DNA from: G958295935 sp965224235
Lineage (GTDB): Bacteria > Chloroflexota > Dehalococcoidia > Lucifugimonadales > Lucifugimonadaceae
Assembly (NCBI GenBank): GCA_965224235.1
Contig: CBDCYP010000002.1
Coordinates: 124,001-188,000 of the forward strand
Length of the DNA stretch: 64,000 nucleotides
Reading direction: 5' to 3'
The notes under the pieces were generated by a model, which worked only from the letters and a program-made list of their open reading frames with translations, was not told the origin of the DNA and did not search any database. Of this stretch, positions 9,301 to 16,960 are shown one piece after another (the stretch's first letter is position 1; each line of letters opens with the position of its first letter). The position numbers were made by a program, and so were the translations under genes.

Positions 9301-10677
9301 CCAGTGTTCCTGCAGGACATGCGAGCCCGTCACCGCGTTTTCGTCGAGCCAGTCGGAAACCTTCTGCGCAGGGTGTTCGCCGGAATATATGGATGCGAAT
9401 GCGAGCCCGTAGTGGGCGGTTGCGGCGATTACGATTACGGCCGGGACGACGGCGATGAACTTATACTTCGGCAGGGCCGTGCGGAGTGCGTCGCCGGCCC
9501 ACCATAAAAATCTTGCGCCGTAGAGGATCAGGAACGGTGTTAGCGGCAGCATGTACCGCATGAACTTGACCTCGAACCACCCGGTGATCAGCAGGTACGG
9601 AATGACCCACGACAGGATCACCAGGTCAACTTTTCGCCTTGCGATCCACGCGGATACAAGCCCGTATCCGAGTCCGAGCCAGGCGACGGCGCCTGCAACA
9701 GGACCAAGTCCCCAAATCGCCAACTGAGTGATCTGGTAGAGGTAGCGGGTCGTTTCCACGTACTGCCGCGTGTAGGGGTAGTCACGTATGCGCCGCACCA
9801 TCTCGGACTGTTCGGATACGTTCGACAGGAAGGTCTGGGAGTCGAGCAGCATGTACGGCTGGGTCATCAGCATGGCTAAGAGCGCCGCGGCCCCGGACAT
9901 GACCAGCCCGCTGGCGGCGATCCAACGGCGCCAAGCCACCGTTTCCACCGACTCCCCCCCGAATCCCAACACGTCTCCGGGCCTGGAGAAGGCGTAGATG
10001 AGGTGCGCGCCGATGACGGTAAGGACCATTGGCGCGACGGAGAACTTTGTGGCCAGGCCGAGACCCACCATCAGCCCGGCGAGGAGTGAGTCGATCCTTC
10101 GCCCGGACTGGGCGACCCGGATGGAGAAGAACACACCGGCGGCGATGAACAAGGTCATCACACCGTCCACAGCGAAGAAGTGGCTCAACTGGATATGTAT
10201 GACCGCGAACGCGGCGAGCAAGGCAGCTACTACGCCGACTCGAAAGCCGAACCAGCGGACGCCGATGAGGAAGAGGAGCGCAACCGTGGCGGTGTCTGCC
10301 AACGCCGAGATGGCGCGACCCGGGAATCTCAGATCGAACAGATCCAGATCGGTGGCGGGAGACAGCGCGGCCTGGACCGTTCTGAGGACGTAAAGCGGCA
10401 GGCTCCCGTAGTTGAACCAGCCGGGGTTGAGAGGGCTTAGTTCCGGATCGATAAGGTTTCCGACATCCGAGGGCGCCGGAAATTCAAGGTCGTTGACCCG
10501 CATGAGGATTGCCCGCTCATCCGGATGAAACAGCCCCCCCTGATCCCAGTTGATGCCGAACAGGCGCAGCCCAAGGGCTATCGAGAGGATTACGAAAAGG
10601 ATTAGCCAGTATCGCCGGCCACTTTGCCAAAGGGCGGGGGATCCGGTGAGGTGGTTTGTCAACCTGGCCAGCGTCAT
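6361..10677 (-). CDS. Giant membrane protein: GT39-like N-terminal half plus DUF2298 (Chlor_Arch_YYY) half
   Basis: The protein has 1438 residues. The first part (about 1-700) has repeated hydrophobic segments and an early luminal HPDERAIL motif, like the acidic loop of GT-C dolichyl-phosphate-mannose-type glycosyltransferases (GT39/PMT). The second part (about 740-1438) has the DUF2298 features: a long run of TM helices, the MDFAYLNAVARS and PPYDPWFAGGFLNYYYYGQF region, and a soluble C-terminal tail ending near a YVILGQLE segment. DUF2298 proteins are known mainly from Chloroflexi and archaea and are thought to act in surface glycosylation, but no reaction has been proven to my knowledge. 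The start at 10677 is preferred because residues upstream of it in the open frame look non-coding and run into the divergent peptidase gene. The size suggests a natural fusion of two adjacent GT-C enzymes. Confidence 0.82.
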   Translation of the reverse strand: MTLARLTNHLTGSPALWQSGRRYWLILFVILSIALGLRLFGINWDQGGLFHPDERAILMRVNDLEFPAPSDVGNLIDPELSPLNPGWFNYGSLPLYVLRTVQAALSPATDLDLFDLRFPGRAISALADTATVALLFLIGVRWFGFRVGVVAALLAAFAVIHIQLSHFFAVDGVMTLFIAAGVFFSIRVAQSGRRIDSLLAGLMVGLGLATKFSVAPMVLTVIGAHLIYAFSRPGDVLGFGGESVETVAWRRWIAASGLVMSGAAALLAMLMTQPYMLLDSQTFLSNVSEQSEMVRRIRDYPYTRQYVETTRYLYQITQLAIWGLGPVAGAVAWLGLGYGLVSAWIARRKVDLVILSWVIPYLLITGWFEVKFMRYMLPLTPFLILYGARFLWWAGDALRTALPKYKFIAVVPAVIVIAATAHYGLAFASIYSGEHPAQKVSDWLDENAVTGSHVLQEHWEEGIPHIPGLYFDRLDLYNPDSREKFDQIAMQLAEAEYLVLFSNRLYGTIPRLPERYPVTTLYYEALFDGSLGYELAYSADKTASFLGVAYDDDPFARVDFSAAEYEPPAGALATFRFGWADESFTVYDHPKSFVFENTARLDQAEIISLLGFETSLAPPDRPVGLLLSEDAAKVQRAGGTWTDVAFLRGLPNAAAPFVWLIAIQLVALAAMPLAYVVFRPLPDRGYLLAKPLGLLLVATIAWLLASYGLMGFSFGSVIVALLATTGLSTLAWWRYGGEIAGYVKQRWRMALGLEALFLIAFLAFLAVRIANPDLWHPWRGGEKPMDFAYLNAVARSTTMPPYDPWFAGGFLNYYYYGQFIVATMLRLTGIVPHVAYNIAVPMLFAMTAGAAFSVVYNLAALTLRSRGVPLGSMRSPIYAGLAAAVLTAVAGNIDGLIQLGEKFRAAVIDRIPAPGFDYWQSSRMMAPDSPGHEITEFPFFTFLYADLHAHLIAIPFTIMALGLGIAVLARSGVRRPKVETWGALALLGLVIGALRIINAWDFPTALFLAGIFVLGGELMGPAAGVSNRIGAGLAKWVFVAAVGYLIFLPFHQNFELFNNGLGLSETRTPFWRYLVIHSIFLFILLTWFTHHWRGGMLANRRGLKAVLERRGSAWIGLQVIAALAASGLLASILAGYATAAITIGAALVLGAVGLITALSFRPESRYVFAAMAIAAVALLLGGGVELITVEGDIGRMNTVFKFYLQAWVLFALSSAYFVWALTEAGYFSLRKLTVGRTVWLAVFAVLAIGILIYPVLGTRARIVNRFDTIGPGIDGMAYMDDAAFVDESGAVELGNERPAIRHMQTAVEGSPVIIEGLTDLYRWGNRFSVYTGLPSVVGWDWHQRQQRVGYAYAVTERRDKVDRFYRTINENTALKILDEFGVRYVILGQLERNLYPEISLAKFGRMKEQGLTTFYEDEWTTIYEYKPLDPDESATGDS

Positions 10678-10898
10678 TGTCGGAATTCTAAATGCAGGAG
10701 CGTTGAGGTCACGAACGTTTCTGCGATCAAAGTACGCGGTCTTATACGCAATAGGCCTGCGATTGGACGCCGTTTGCGGGGTTTCTGGGGCGATTGACCC
10801 GCGCGGTGGCGCGCCGTAGTCTTTTCGGATGCTCGCCCCGTCGAAGCGGCGAGTTAAAGAATATAGAGCGATATGGGGAACCGTATGTCCGGAATACG

Positions 10899-12224
10899 AT
10901 GCGCGAGTTCCCATCCGGAGAAAGAGCAAACGTTGATGCGGCGGCCACTGAATTGAAATACGAACGGACCGTACTGCCGGGCGGGATTCGCGTCCTGACC
11001 AGCACCCTTCCTCACACCAACGCCGTCAACCTGAGTTTCCTGTTCGGCGCCGGGTCGCGTTACGAGACGGATGACCTTGCCGGCGCGTCCCACCTGTTCG
11101 AGCACATGCTGTTCAAGGGCACGAGCAGCAGACAGACACCGCGCCAGATATCGGAAGTTGTGGAGGGCGTCGGCGGGTCGATCAACGCATTCACTGACCG
11201 GGAGGTGACCGGCTACTGGTGCCGGATGCCCCGGCCGCACTATCGCGACGGGTTGGACCTGCTCGCCGACATGGCGCAGAACTCACTTTTTCGCGATGAG
11301 GACATCGACAAAGAGAAGCAGGTGGTGTTTGAGGAAATCCGGGCCATTCACGACTTGCCGGCGGCGCGGGCGTCGGAGATCCAGGACCAGTTGATGTGGC
11401 CGGATCAGCCGATGGGGCGCGACGTCGCTGGCACGGTCGAGTCGGTATCGGCGATTTCGCGGGATGCGATGCTGGAATATCTTCACACGCAGTACGCCGC
11501 CTCCAACACGGTTATCGCCGTTACCGGCAATATCGAGCATCAGGAGATAGTCGATCAGGTCGAATCCGTGATGGGGGAGCTGCAGGACGGCGAGATTTTA
11601 CCGCTGTTCCCGTACGTCGACAATTTGCACGGGCCGCGCGTAGTTGTCGAGCGAAGGGAGACCGAACAGGCGCATCTAGCGATCGGCATAAAGGGCATTT
11701 CAATTTTCGACGATGACCGCCACGCCCTGGGGCTGTTTTCAGTAATCCTCGGTGAGTCGATGAGTAGCCGGTTGTTCGAGGAGGTACGAGAAAAGCGCGG
11801 CCTGGCGTACGACATTCACGGCGGCATCTCGGCGTATTTCGACTGCGGGGCCATCTCGGTTGAGTCGGGGGTGGACCCGAAACGCGCCGCTGAAGCTCTT
11901 CCGGTGATCATGGACGTGGTCTGCGGCATGCGAGACGGTGTCACCGAACGCGAATTCACGCAGGCGAAGGAGCTCTGCAAGGGGCGTCTGCTCCTGCGCA
12001 TGGAAGACGGTCGTTCGGTAGTTTCGTCAATTGGGATACAGGAACTCCTGCGAAACGAAGTGCGCACGGTGGACCAAATGGTGAAAGACATCGACGCCGT
12101 ACAGATCGAAGACCTGACCCGAGTGGCGCGGCGGCTGATACGGCCCGAGAACACCGTGATGGCTCTGGTGGGGCCGTTCGAAAGCCCCGAGCCGTTTCTG
12201 GCCGCCCTCGATTTCCAGCCGTAG
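10899..12224 (+). CDS. M16 family zinc peptidase
   Basis: The product has 441 residues with the inverted zinc motif HLFEH (His65, Glu68, His69) and the downstream Glu ligand in KEKQVVFEEIRA (about 145). The C-terminal M16 half has FSVILGESMSSRLFEEVRE followed by KRGLAYDIHG, with the Arg/Tyr pair that binds substrate in the partner domain. It is the size of processing-peptidase or PqqL/YmxG-type single M16 units, which usually dimerise. The ATG at 10899 is chosen because the family's N-terminal strand (KYERTVLPGGIRVLTS) starts about 20 residues in. The longer frame from 10794 is antisense to the neighbour's 5' end. No signal peptide is seen, so it is probably cytoplasmic. Confidence 0.88.
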   Translation: MREFPSGERANVDAAATELKYERTVLPGGIRVLTSTLPHTNAVNLSFLFGAGSRYETDDLAGASHLFEHMLFKGTSSRQTPRQISEVVEGVGGSINAFTDREVTGYWCRMPRPHYRDGLDLLADMAQNSLFRDEDIDKEKQVVFEEIRAIHDLPAARASEIQDQLMWPDQPMGRDVAGTVESVSAISRDAMLEYLHTQYAASNTVIAVTGNIEHQEIVDQVESVMGELQDGEILPLFPYVDNLHGPRVVVERRETEQAHLAIGIKGISIFDDDRHALGLFSVILGESMSSRLFEEVREKRGLAYDIHGGISAYFDCGAISVESGVDPKRAAEALPVIMDVVCGMRDGVTEREFTQAKELCKGRLLLRMEDGRSVVSSIGIQELLRNEVRTVDQMVKDIDAVQIEDLTRVARRLIRPENTVMALVGPFESPEPFLAALDFQP

Positions 12225-12383
12225 TTCCCCCGGACGTTTTCGACCGTCACTCCGCGGAGAATGCCGGGCGTGAAACGCCAGCTTCACGCCGCCCGGGCAC
12301 GGATCGTATCCAACGGGGTCAAGCGCACCACCATCGCTCTGTAATGCTGTTACTCCTCGGGCCTGTACCCGTCGTAAGCAGCC

Positions 12384-13937
12384 TTACGGACCGGTATGCG
12401 AGTAGGTCCACCTCGTCTGAGAGTTGCCGAGGTTGGAATTCCTCTGCTGCCGCTTCTCCCACTCGAAGATATCCGGTACGTAGCGGGTTCTTCCCGTGTC
12501 TAACCACTCGCCCCACGTCTCTACAACTTCCTCAGGATCCGGCACCCAACGGGTCTCGTACACGCCGTAGTTGCTGAGGCGGTTCTCTTCGGCCTCCCTC
12601 GCTCCTCCGCTGCCCTGTGTTCGGCCGGTACGGCGCCAGCTTCCCCATGTCACCGGTTCGGGATCGGAGACCCACCTTGTCTGGGTGTTGCCGAGCATCG
12701 ACCATCTCTCCTGTTTCCTCATACGATCACCGAGGGAGCCAGTGGTATCGCTGGTATCTACCCACGGTCCCCAGTCCTCAACATCGGGCTCCGGATCCGG
12801 CTCCGGGGGCGGAGGCTCATACGTGGCAGGGTCTGATACCCAACGGGTTTCGGCGTCTCCGAATGCGGATGTTCTCCGTTGCTCCTTCTCGCGGGTCATA
12901 CCGTCGCCACTGGTTTCACCGGTGTCTGTCCACTCTCCCCAGACCTCGACCGTTGCCCTGTCGTCGTCGGTATCGCCGTATTCGTCCGTGACGGTCAGCT
13001 TGAATCTCAGGACGGTAAGACCTTCCGGAGCGACGAATGAGGCGACCGCCTTATTCGCGCCGGTCAGATTGACGGAACTCCCCCCGTCCACCGGGATCTG
13101 TTCCCAGGCGTACGTCAAGGTGTCATAATCGGGGTCACTGCTCGCTGAACCATCCAGTGTTACAGTCGCGAACGAGTCAGCCATCTGCGTGTCGCCTGCT
13201 TCTGCTACTGGCGGTGTATTGCCGAACCTGATTTTCATTGAGGCCTCGGCCGTCGAGGCGGGAAAGGCCCACCCGATAGTGCCGCTCCGGTTGCCCTTGC
13301 CCATGGCGATGCAGACTAGGCGGTAATTGCCGTCACCAACGTCCAAGTAACAGCCTGCGCCGGAATCTCCGTTTTGGAAGGGGCGGTCCCCGCAATCCAA
13401 CTTGACCAAGTTGGTGAACCTCCTCCCGCCGAGTGACCGGTTCACCCCCACTGCTTCAACCGTCACCACGCCTTCACCGCCGTACCCGCCCATCATCACC
13501 AATTCCATGTCCAAAAGGGGTTTTCGGGTCCCGGCGACTATCTTCCTGTCGGTATGCGTCGGCTCACTGTGGAGGACCTGGTCGACACGGACACCGACTT
13601 CTCGATCGCAGGTCGCCATATCTACCTGGTTGACGGCCCCCAGCCGGTAGTAGTCGAGCCGGGATCCCATGAGATTGGCCCCGTCGGGGTCGACTGTAGG
13701 GTGGTACATCTGTTCCGTTCCGCTGGGAACCTGGAAGTTTCCAGCCTCGGTGAGTCCCGTCATGACGTGCAGATTCGTCACCAGGACTTTCCGCCGGGTC
13801 GTCAGGTCCGTCGCTATCCCGGTGAGAGTTCCTCCCCCGGATCGGGGAGTCTCTACGTGGAAGGCCCCTGGTCGGCTGCCGCTCTTTATCCTGAGTCCTG
13901 CAACGAGTTCGTCGTGTCGCGATTCAGGCGTTCCCAT
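12384..13937 (-). CDS. Trypsin-like serine protease with PKD domain and four Trp-rich repeats
   Basis: The protein has 517 residues. Residues 1-235 form a trypsin-like fold: VTNLHV (His57), candidate Asp106 in NQVDMATCD, and QNGDSGAGCYL (Ser192). The triad is plausible though divergent. Residues 241-331 are a PKD/K319L-type beta domain (TPPVAEAGD, LDGSASSDPDYDTLTYAWEQ, LTVTDEYGDTDDD). Then come four 38-residue repeats at about 332-370, 388-426, 430-468 and 474-511, each of the form WG.W.DTG, a charged stretch, and TRWV.DP; an EPPPPEPDPEPD linker separates the first two. I do not know this repeat as a named family. There is no signal peptide, but the start overlaps the stop of the TM-anchored gene upstream (TAATG at 13935-13939), so the two are coupled. 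Confidence 0.72.
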   Translation of the reverse strand: MGTPESRHDELVAGLRIKSGSRPGAFHVETPRSGGGTLTGIATDLTTRRKVLVTNLHVMTGLTEAGNFQVPSGTEQMYHPTVDPDGANLMGSRLDYYRLGAVNQVDMATCDREVGVRVDQVLHSEPTHTDRKIVAGTRKPLLDMELVMMGGYGGEGVVTVEAVGVNRSLGGRRFTNLVKLDCGDRPFQNGDSGAGCYLDVGDGNYRLVCIAMGKGNRSGTIGWAFPASTAEASMKIRFGNTPPVAEAGDTQMADSFATVTLDGSASSDPDYDTLTYAWEQIPVDGGSSVNLTGANKAVASFVAPEGLTVLRFKLTVTDEYGDTDDDRATVEVWGEWTDTGETSGDGMTREKEQRRTSAFGDAETRWVSDPATYEPPPPEPDPEPDVEDWGPWVDTSDTTGSLGDRMRKQERWSMLGNTQTRWVSDPEPVTWGSWRRTGRTQGSGGAREAEENRLSNYGVYETRWVPDPEEVVETWGEWLDTGRTRYVPDIFEWEKRQQRNSNLGNSQTRWTYSHTGP

Positions 13938-14401
13938 TACTCGTCACCTCCGCCAAGCTGAGAAGGTTCGACATCCTCTTCCCATCGAATCGGTACGCCG
14001 TCCAAACAATCGGGTATGCGATCCTCATCGGGCAGAGTAGATTGGTCGATTTTCCCCCCGGTAACTTCAATGAGAATGCCCCACTTCCCCTCTGCCCCGG
14101 GCCTGCTGGGAGAGTATCGGGCGTCCGATCCCTCAAAGTATCGGACGCCCGACCCATCAAAGTTGGGCTGGCGGAACAAAAGAAGCGTGTTGTCCTCCAT
14201 CACCTGTCTCGCATATTCTTCTGTCGGGTTTTGCATCGCTGCTCCTTTACATGGGTCTTCATAGCTGGGTGATTGACAGGCCACATAGCCGCCGAGGCTC
14301 AAACCGGCAACGACCAACAGGACCGCTGCGGCCGAAACCAGCGCCCGGGCCTTTTTGAAACGGTCAATCCACAAAAAACGGGCGAGAAATTCTCGTGCCA
14401 T
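13937..14401 (-). CDS. Single-pass membrane protein coupled to the trypsin-like protease
   Basis: The protein has 154 residues: a basic cytoplasmic N-terminus (1-20), a TM helix at about 21-42 (ALVSAAAVLLVVAGLSLGGYV), a Cys just outside it, and a soluble domain. The domain contains ARQVMEDNTLLLFRQPN, then WGILIEV.GGK.DQSTLP, then IPDCLDGVPIRWEED. I recall this series (VGI.V.V..K.D...LP....IP..I.GVPV) as a leader segment in front of trypsin-like domains in Chloroflexi proteins. It could act as an anchor, a propeptide or an inhibitor for the protease encoded next, whose ATG overlaps this TAA by one base. It has no database name that I know of. Confidence 0.65.
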   Translation of the reverse strand: MAREFLARFLWIDRFKKARALVSAAAVLLVVAGLSLGGYVACQSPSYEDPCKGAAMQNPTEEYARQVMEDNTLLLFRQPNFDGSGVRYFEGSDARYSPSRPGAEGKWGILIEVTGGKIDQSTLPDEDRIPDCLDGVPIRWEEDVEPSQLGGGDE

Positions 14402-14747
14402 GGGGCATCCAATCTACCTGTACGAGTCGTCGCTGGCATCCCCGTAGCCGTTGGGCCTCTTCAACGCACTGGCCGGACGACGTATCAGCGACTCCTTAAA
14501 TTACATATAAGCACACATGTTCTAATGCGTCAAATCGGGCTGCCCTCGTCGAGATTCCCGATCGGGGTCGGGAATGACGGGGAGTGGCCAGGGGATGACG
14601 GGTGCGGCAAGGGAATGACGGGTGCGGCGCGCCGCCGCCGTTGACACCGTACTCCCGCGGCACTTAGCATTTCGTCCCCGGCCGGTAGGCGGGCCCCGTC
14701 TTTCACTACGCCCGCTACCACTTGTCCGCGCCGGGGTGAGGTGCCCG
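14402..14747. other. Intergenic region with REP-like repeat cluster
   Basis: This stretch holds no gene that I can support. Positions 14554-14581 carry a GATCGGGGTC-family palindrome. Directly after it come two near-tandem copies of GGGAATGACGGGTGCGGC and a related GGGGATGACGGGTGCGGC, up to about 14640. It lies between divergent transcripts, so promoters for both neighbours should also be here. Confidence 0.55.
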
Positions 14748-14984
14748 ATGACGACCCGTGCGTACATATTGATCGAAACGTCGGTAGGCAAGACAAATGA
14801 CGTCGCCCTCCAATTGCGTTCCAGTACGAACATGGTGAGAGTCGACACGGTGACTGGACCCTTCGACATCATCGCAATTGTCGAGGCGGACAGCTTGCCG
14901 AGCATCGGAGTATTGATCAGCGAGGGCATGCACAAGGTGCCCGGCATCGTAAAGACGGTTACCTGCCTGTCGGTCGGCGTTTAG
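14748..14984 (+). CDS. Lrp/AsnC ligand-binding (RAM) domain protein, stand-alone
   Basis: The protein has 78 residues and consists only of the alpha/beta RAM domain found C-terminal to the HTH in Lrp/AsnC regulators. It opens MTTRAYILIETSVGK, and VDTVTGPFDIIAIVEADS contains the G-P-[FY]-D turn that lines the amino-acid effector pocket. There is no DNA-binding HTH. Stand-alone RAM proteins form octamers or decamers and may sense amino acids or modulate partner regulators. The ATG at 14748 begins the domain; the longer open frame upstream runs through repeats. An acyl-CoA dehydrogenase follows 53 bp downstream on the same strand. Confidence 0.85.
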   Translation: MTTRAYILIETSVGKTNDVALQLRSSTNMVRVDTVTGPFDIIAIVEADSLPSIGVLISEGMHKVPGIVKTVTCLSVGV

Positions 14985-15037
14985 CCGGGCAGCAGTAACG
15001 ATCGAGCGCGGTTTTTCGGGTCGCCCCAGATAGCCCG

Positions 15038-16216
15038 ATGCGCTTCGTATTTACTCCCGAAGAACAGGCATTCCGGTCTGATCTGGCCGCGTTGCTGGAC
15101 GACGTGCTTCCCGATGACTGGATCGGCCCCGCAGACGAGTCACGCGACCGCGATTGGCAGCTCTACGTCGAAGTGAGGCGAGCGCTCGCCGAACGAGGCT
15201 GGTTGACGATGGCGTGGCCGGCGGAGCACGGCGGTTCTGACGCATCTCCGATGACGTCTCTGATATTTTCCGAAGAGATTGCGTACCGGCGCGCGCCGGG
15301 CAATGATCGTTTCGGAACCCGGATGATCGGTCCCACCCTGATTCGACACGGAACGGAGGCGCAAAAAAAGCGTTTCCTGCCGCCAATCGCAAAGGGCATG
15401 ATCCAGTGGTGCCAGGGCTACTCGGAGTCTGATGCAGGGTCCGATCTGGCGTCCTTAAAAACGAGGGCCGTTGAAGACGGCGACCAGTTCGTCATTACCG
15501 GCTCGAAAGTATGGAGCACGCTGGCCCATCGGGCGGACTGGATGTTCCTGCTTGCGCGCACCGATCCCGAAGCGCCGCGCCACCGTGGCATCAGCCTTTT
15601 GCTCTGCGACATGAAGACGCCCGGCGTGACCGTCAGGCCCATTGTCAATATGGCCGGTTACCACAGCTTCAACGAGGTGATTTTCGATGGGGTCAGGGTT
15701 CCGCGAGAGAACGTCGTCGGCGGGCTCAATAACGGCTGGCGTACCGGCCTGGCGTTGCTCAATTTCGAGAGATCGGGCATCGATTACGCGGCATGGGCCC
15801 GGCGTACGCTCGACGACCTGACGGAGTACGCAGCAACCACCGAAGCGCCGGGCGGCGGCCGATTACTTGACGATCCCGTCGTGTCTGCGCGGCTGACCGA
15901 ATTGGGGGTTGAGATCGACGCGGCGAGGTTGATGACCTACGAGGTTGCGTGGTTGCAGGGGAAGGGCGAGGTTCCGTCCGTAGAACCGGCAATGAGCAAA
16001 CTTGCGGCGACGGAGGTCAATCAGCGGGTGCACGACTTCGCGATCGAGATGCTGGGGATGTACGGTCCTCTGGCGCCGGGCTCGCATCTGGCGGAGTTCG
16101 GGGGGACGTTGCTAAAGCTCCGGCTTTTCTACACGTCCGGCCCGATCCTGGCAGGAACGAACGAGATCCAGCGAAACATCATCGCCGAGCGCGGCCTCGG
16201 ATTGCCGCGGGAGTAA
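15038..16216 (+). CDS. Acyl-CoA dehydrogenase
   Basis: This 392-residue flavoprotein would introduce an alpha,beta double bond into an acyl-CoA and pass electrons to ETF. The three-domain ACAD layout is complete. The N-terminal helical domain has WPAEHGGSDASPM. The mid beta-domain has WCQGYSESDAGSDLASLKTRA and ITGSKVWSTLAHRADW, the FAD-contact segments. The C-terminal helical domain ends SGPILAGTNEIQRNIIAERGLGLP. The TNEIQRNII segment is typical of the FadE-like groups in actinobacteria and Chloroflexi. A second, shorter ACAD lies at 16961 with a transposase between them; such FadE pairs often form heteromers, so the insertion may have split an operon. Confidence 0.92.
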   Translation: MRFVFTPEEQAFRSDLAALLDDVLPDDWIGPADESRDRDWQLYVEVRRALAERGWLTMAWPAEHGGSDASPMTSLIFSEEIAYRRAPGNDRFGTRMIGPTLIRHGTEAQKKRFLPPIAKGMIQWCQGYSESDAGSDLASLKTRAVEDGDQFVITGSKVWSTLAHRADWMFLLARTDPEAPRHRGISLLLCDMKTPGVTVRPIVNMAGYHSFNEVIFDGVRVPRENVVGGLNNGWRTGLALLNFERSGIDYAAWARRTLDDLTEYAATTEAPGGGRLLDDPVVSARLTELGVEIDAARLMTYEVAWLQGKGEVPSVEPAMSKLAATEVNQRVHDFAIEMLGMYGPLAPGSHLAEFGGTLLKLRLFYTSGPILAGTNEIQRNIIAERGLGLPRE

Positions 16217-16229
16217 CGGTTTTAGCATC

Positions 16230-16784
16230 ATGCGGGAGGGCGGACCGAGGCGCAGAGCCACACGACTGAGGGACCACGACTACTCGGCGCCGGGCGCATA
16301 TTTCGTCACACTGTGTACACAGAATCGCCTTCTTCTGTTTGGTCGCGTCATCGGTGACAAGATGGCGGCAAATCGTCTCGGATCAATCGTCGAGGATTGC
16401 TGGACAAGACTGCCTGATCACTACGACAACGTTTCTCTCGACGCGTTCATATTGATGCCTAACCACATCCACGGCGTCATAATCATTGAGGACGAACCCA
16501 CCGACGTAGGGGCGGGTTTCAAACCCGCCCTGCCCCCGGCTGTGGTATCGAAACCGAGCGGCGCGCCTGAAATCGTGCGTGCATTCAAGACCTTCTCGGC
16601 CCGCAGAATCAATGAAATGCGCGCATCACCAGGCGCACCAGTATGGCAGCGTGGGTACTACGACCACGTAATACGCGGCGAGAGTGAATTGGACAGGGTA
16701 CGCACGTATATATTGGACAATCCCAGGAAATGGTCTGAGGATGCCGACAACCCTGCCAATTGGCGAAGCCAAGGGCGGGTTTGA
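16230..16784 (+). CDS. REP-associated tyrosine transposase (RAYT, Y1_Tnp)
   Basis: The protein has 184 residues of the IS200-like HUH family. It opens with the RAYT signature (RLRDHDYSAPGAYFVTLCT), has the HUH pair His79-Ile-His81 in LMPNHIHGVI, and has the catalytic Tyr region WQRGYYDHVIRGESEL (Tyr143/144) followed by YILDNPRKW. RAYTs nick single-stranded REP palindromes and are generally immobile themselves. A GGGCGGGTTTCAAACCCGCCC palindrome lies inside the reading frame at 16508-16531 and encodes about residues 93-100. A second palindrome starts over the 3' end (16771-16797). The gene begins 14 bp after an acyl-CoA dehydrogenase stop. Confidence 0.88.
   Translation: MREGGPRRRATRLRDHDYSAPGAYFVTLCTQNRLLLFGRVIGDKMAANRLGSIVEDCWTRLPDHYDNVSLDAFILMPNHIHGVIIIEDEPTDVGAGFKPALPPAVVSKPSGAPEIVRAFKTFSARRINEMRASPGAPVWQRGYYDHVIRGESELDRVRTYILDNPRKWSEDADNPANWRSQGRV
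16508..16531. repeat. GGGTTTCAAACCC palindrome inside the RAYT gene
   Basis: The sequence is TAGGGGCGGGTTTCAAACCCGCCC, almost perfectly self-complementary. It is read in frame as VGAGFKPAL within the transposase. A sister copy in inverted orientation lies at 16771-16797 at the gene's 3' end. Diverged relatives are embedded in the two MITE copies (about 2315-2330 and 28388-28406). Confidence 0.7.
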
Positions 16785-16797
16785 AACCCGCCCCTAC
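16771..16797. repeat. GGGTTTGAAACCC palindrome at the RAYT 3' end
   Basis: AAGGGCGGGTTTGAAACCCGCCCCTAC spans the last codons and stop of the transposase gene. It is the inverted counterpart of the copy at 16508-16531. Such flanking palindromes are the expected substrate of a RAYT, and the hairpin may also act as a transcript end. Confidence 0.7.
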
Positions 16798-16814
16798 GAC
16801 CTGAATTTTCACTG

Positions 16815-16946
16815 ATGCCTAACCATCTTAGCCGCGTGATCATCATCGAGGACGACCCCACTGATGTAGCGATTGTGGTCTCGAGACGGCATCGGGAGTC
16901 GGTGCGGTTGTATTCGAAGATGTTTGAATCGCGGGAAGTCCGTTAA
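16815..16946 (+). pseudogene. Fragment of a second RAYT transposase
   Basis: The frame begins MPNHLSRVIIIEDDPTDV, which matches residues 77-93 of the intact transposase (MPNHIHGVIIIEDEPTDV). At the DNA level 16814-16867 parallels 16454-16507. The HUH second His is replaced (HLS instead of HIH), the N-terminal domain is missing and the frame ends at a TAA at 16944-16946 with no catalytic Tyr region. It is an inactive scrap, probably from local duplication or an older insertion. Confidence 0.65.
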
Positions 16947-16960
16947 GGACTGGGGCAGCG

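Noticed and set aside
10678..10929. Extended N-terminus of the GT39/DUF2298 protein
   Set aside because: The extra residues are Arg-rich without hydrophobic or family character and overlap the divergent M16 gene start.
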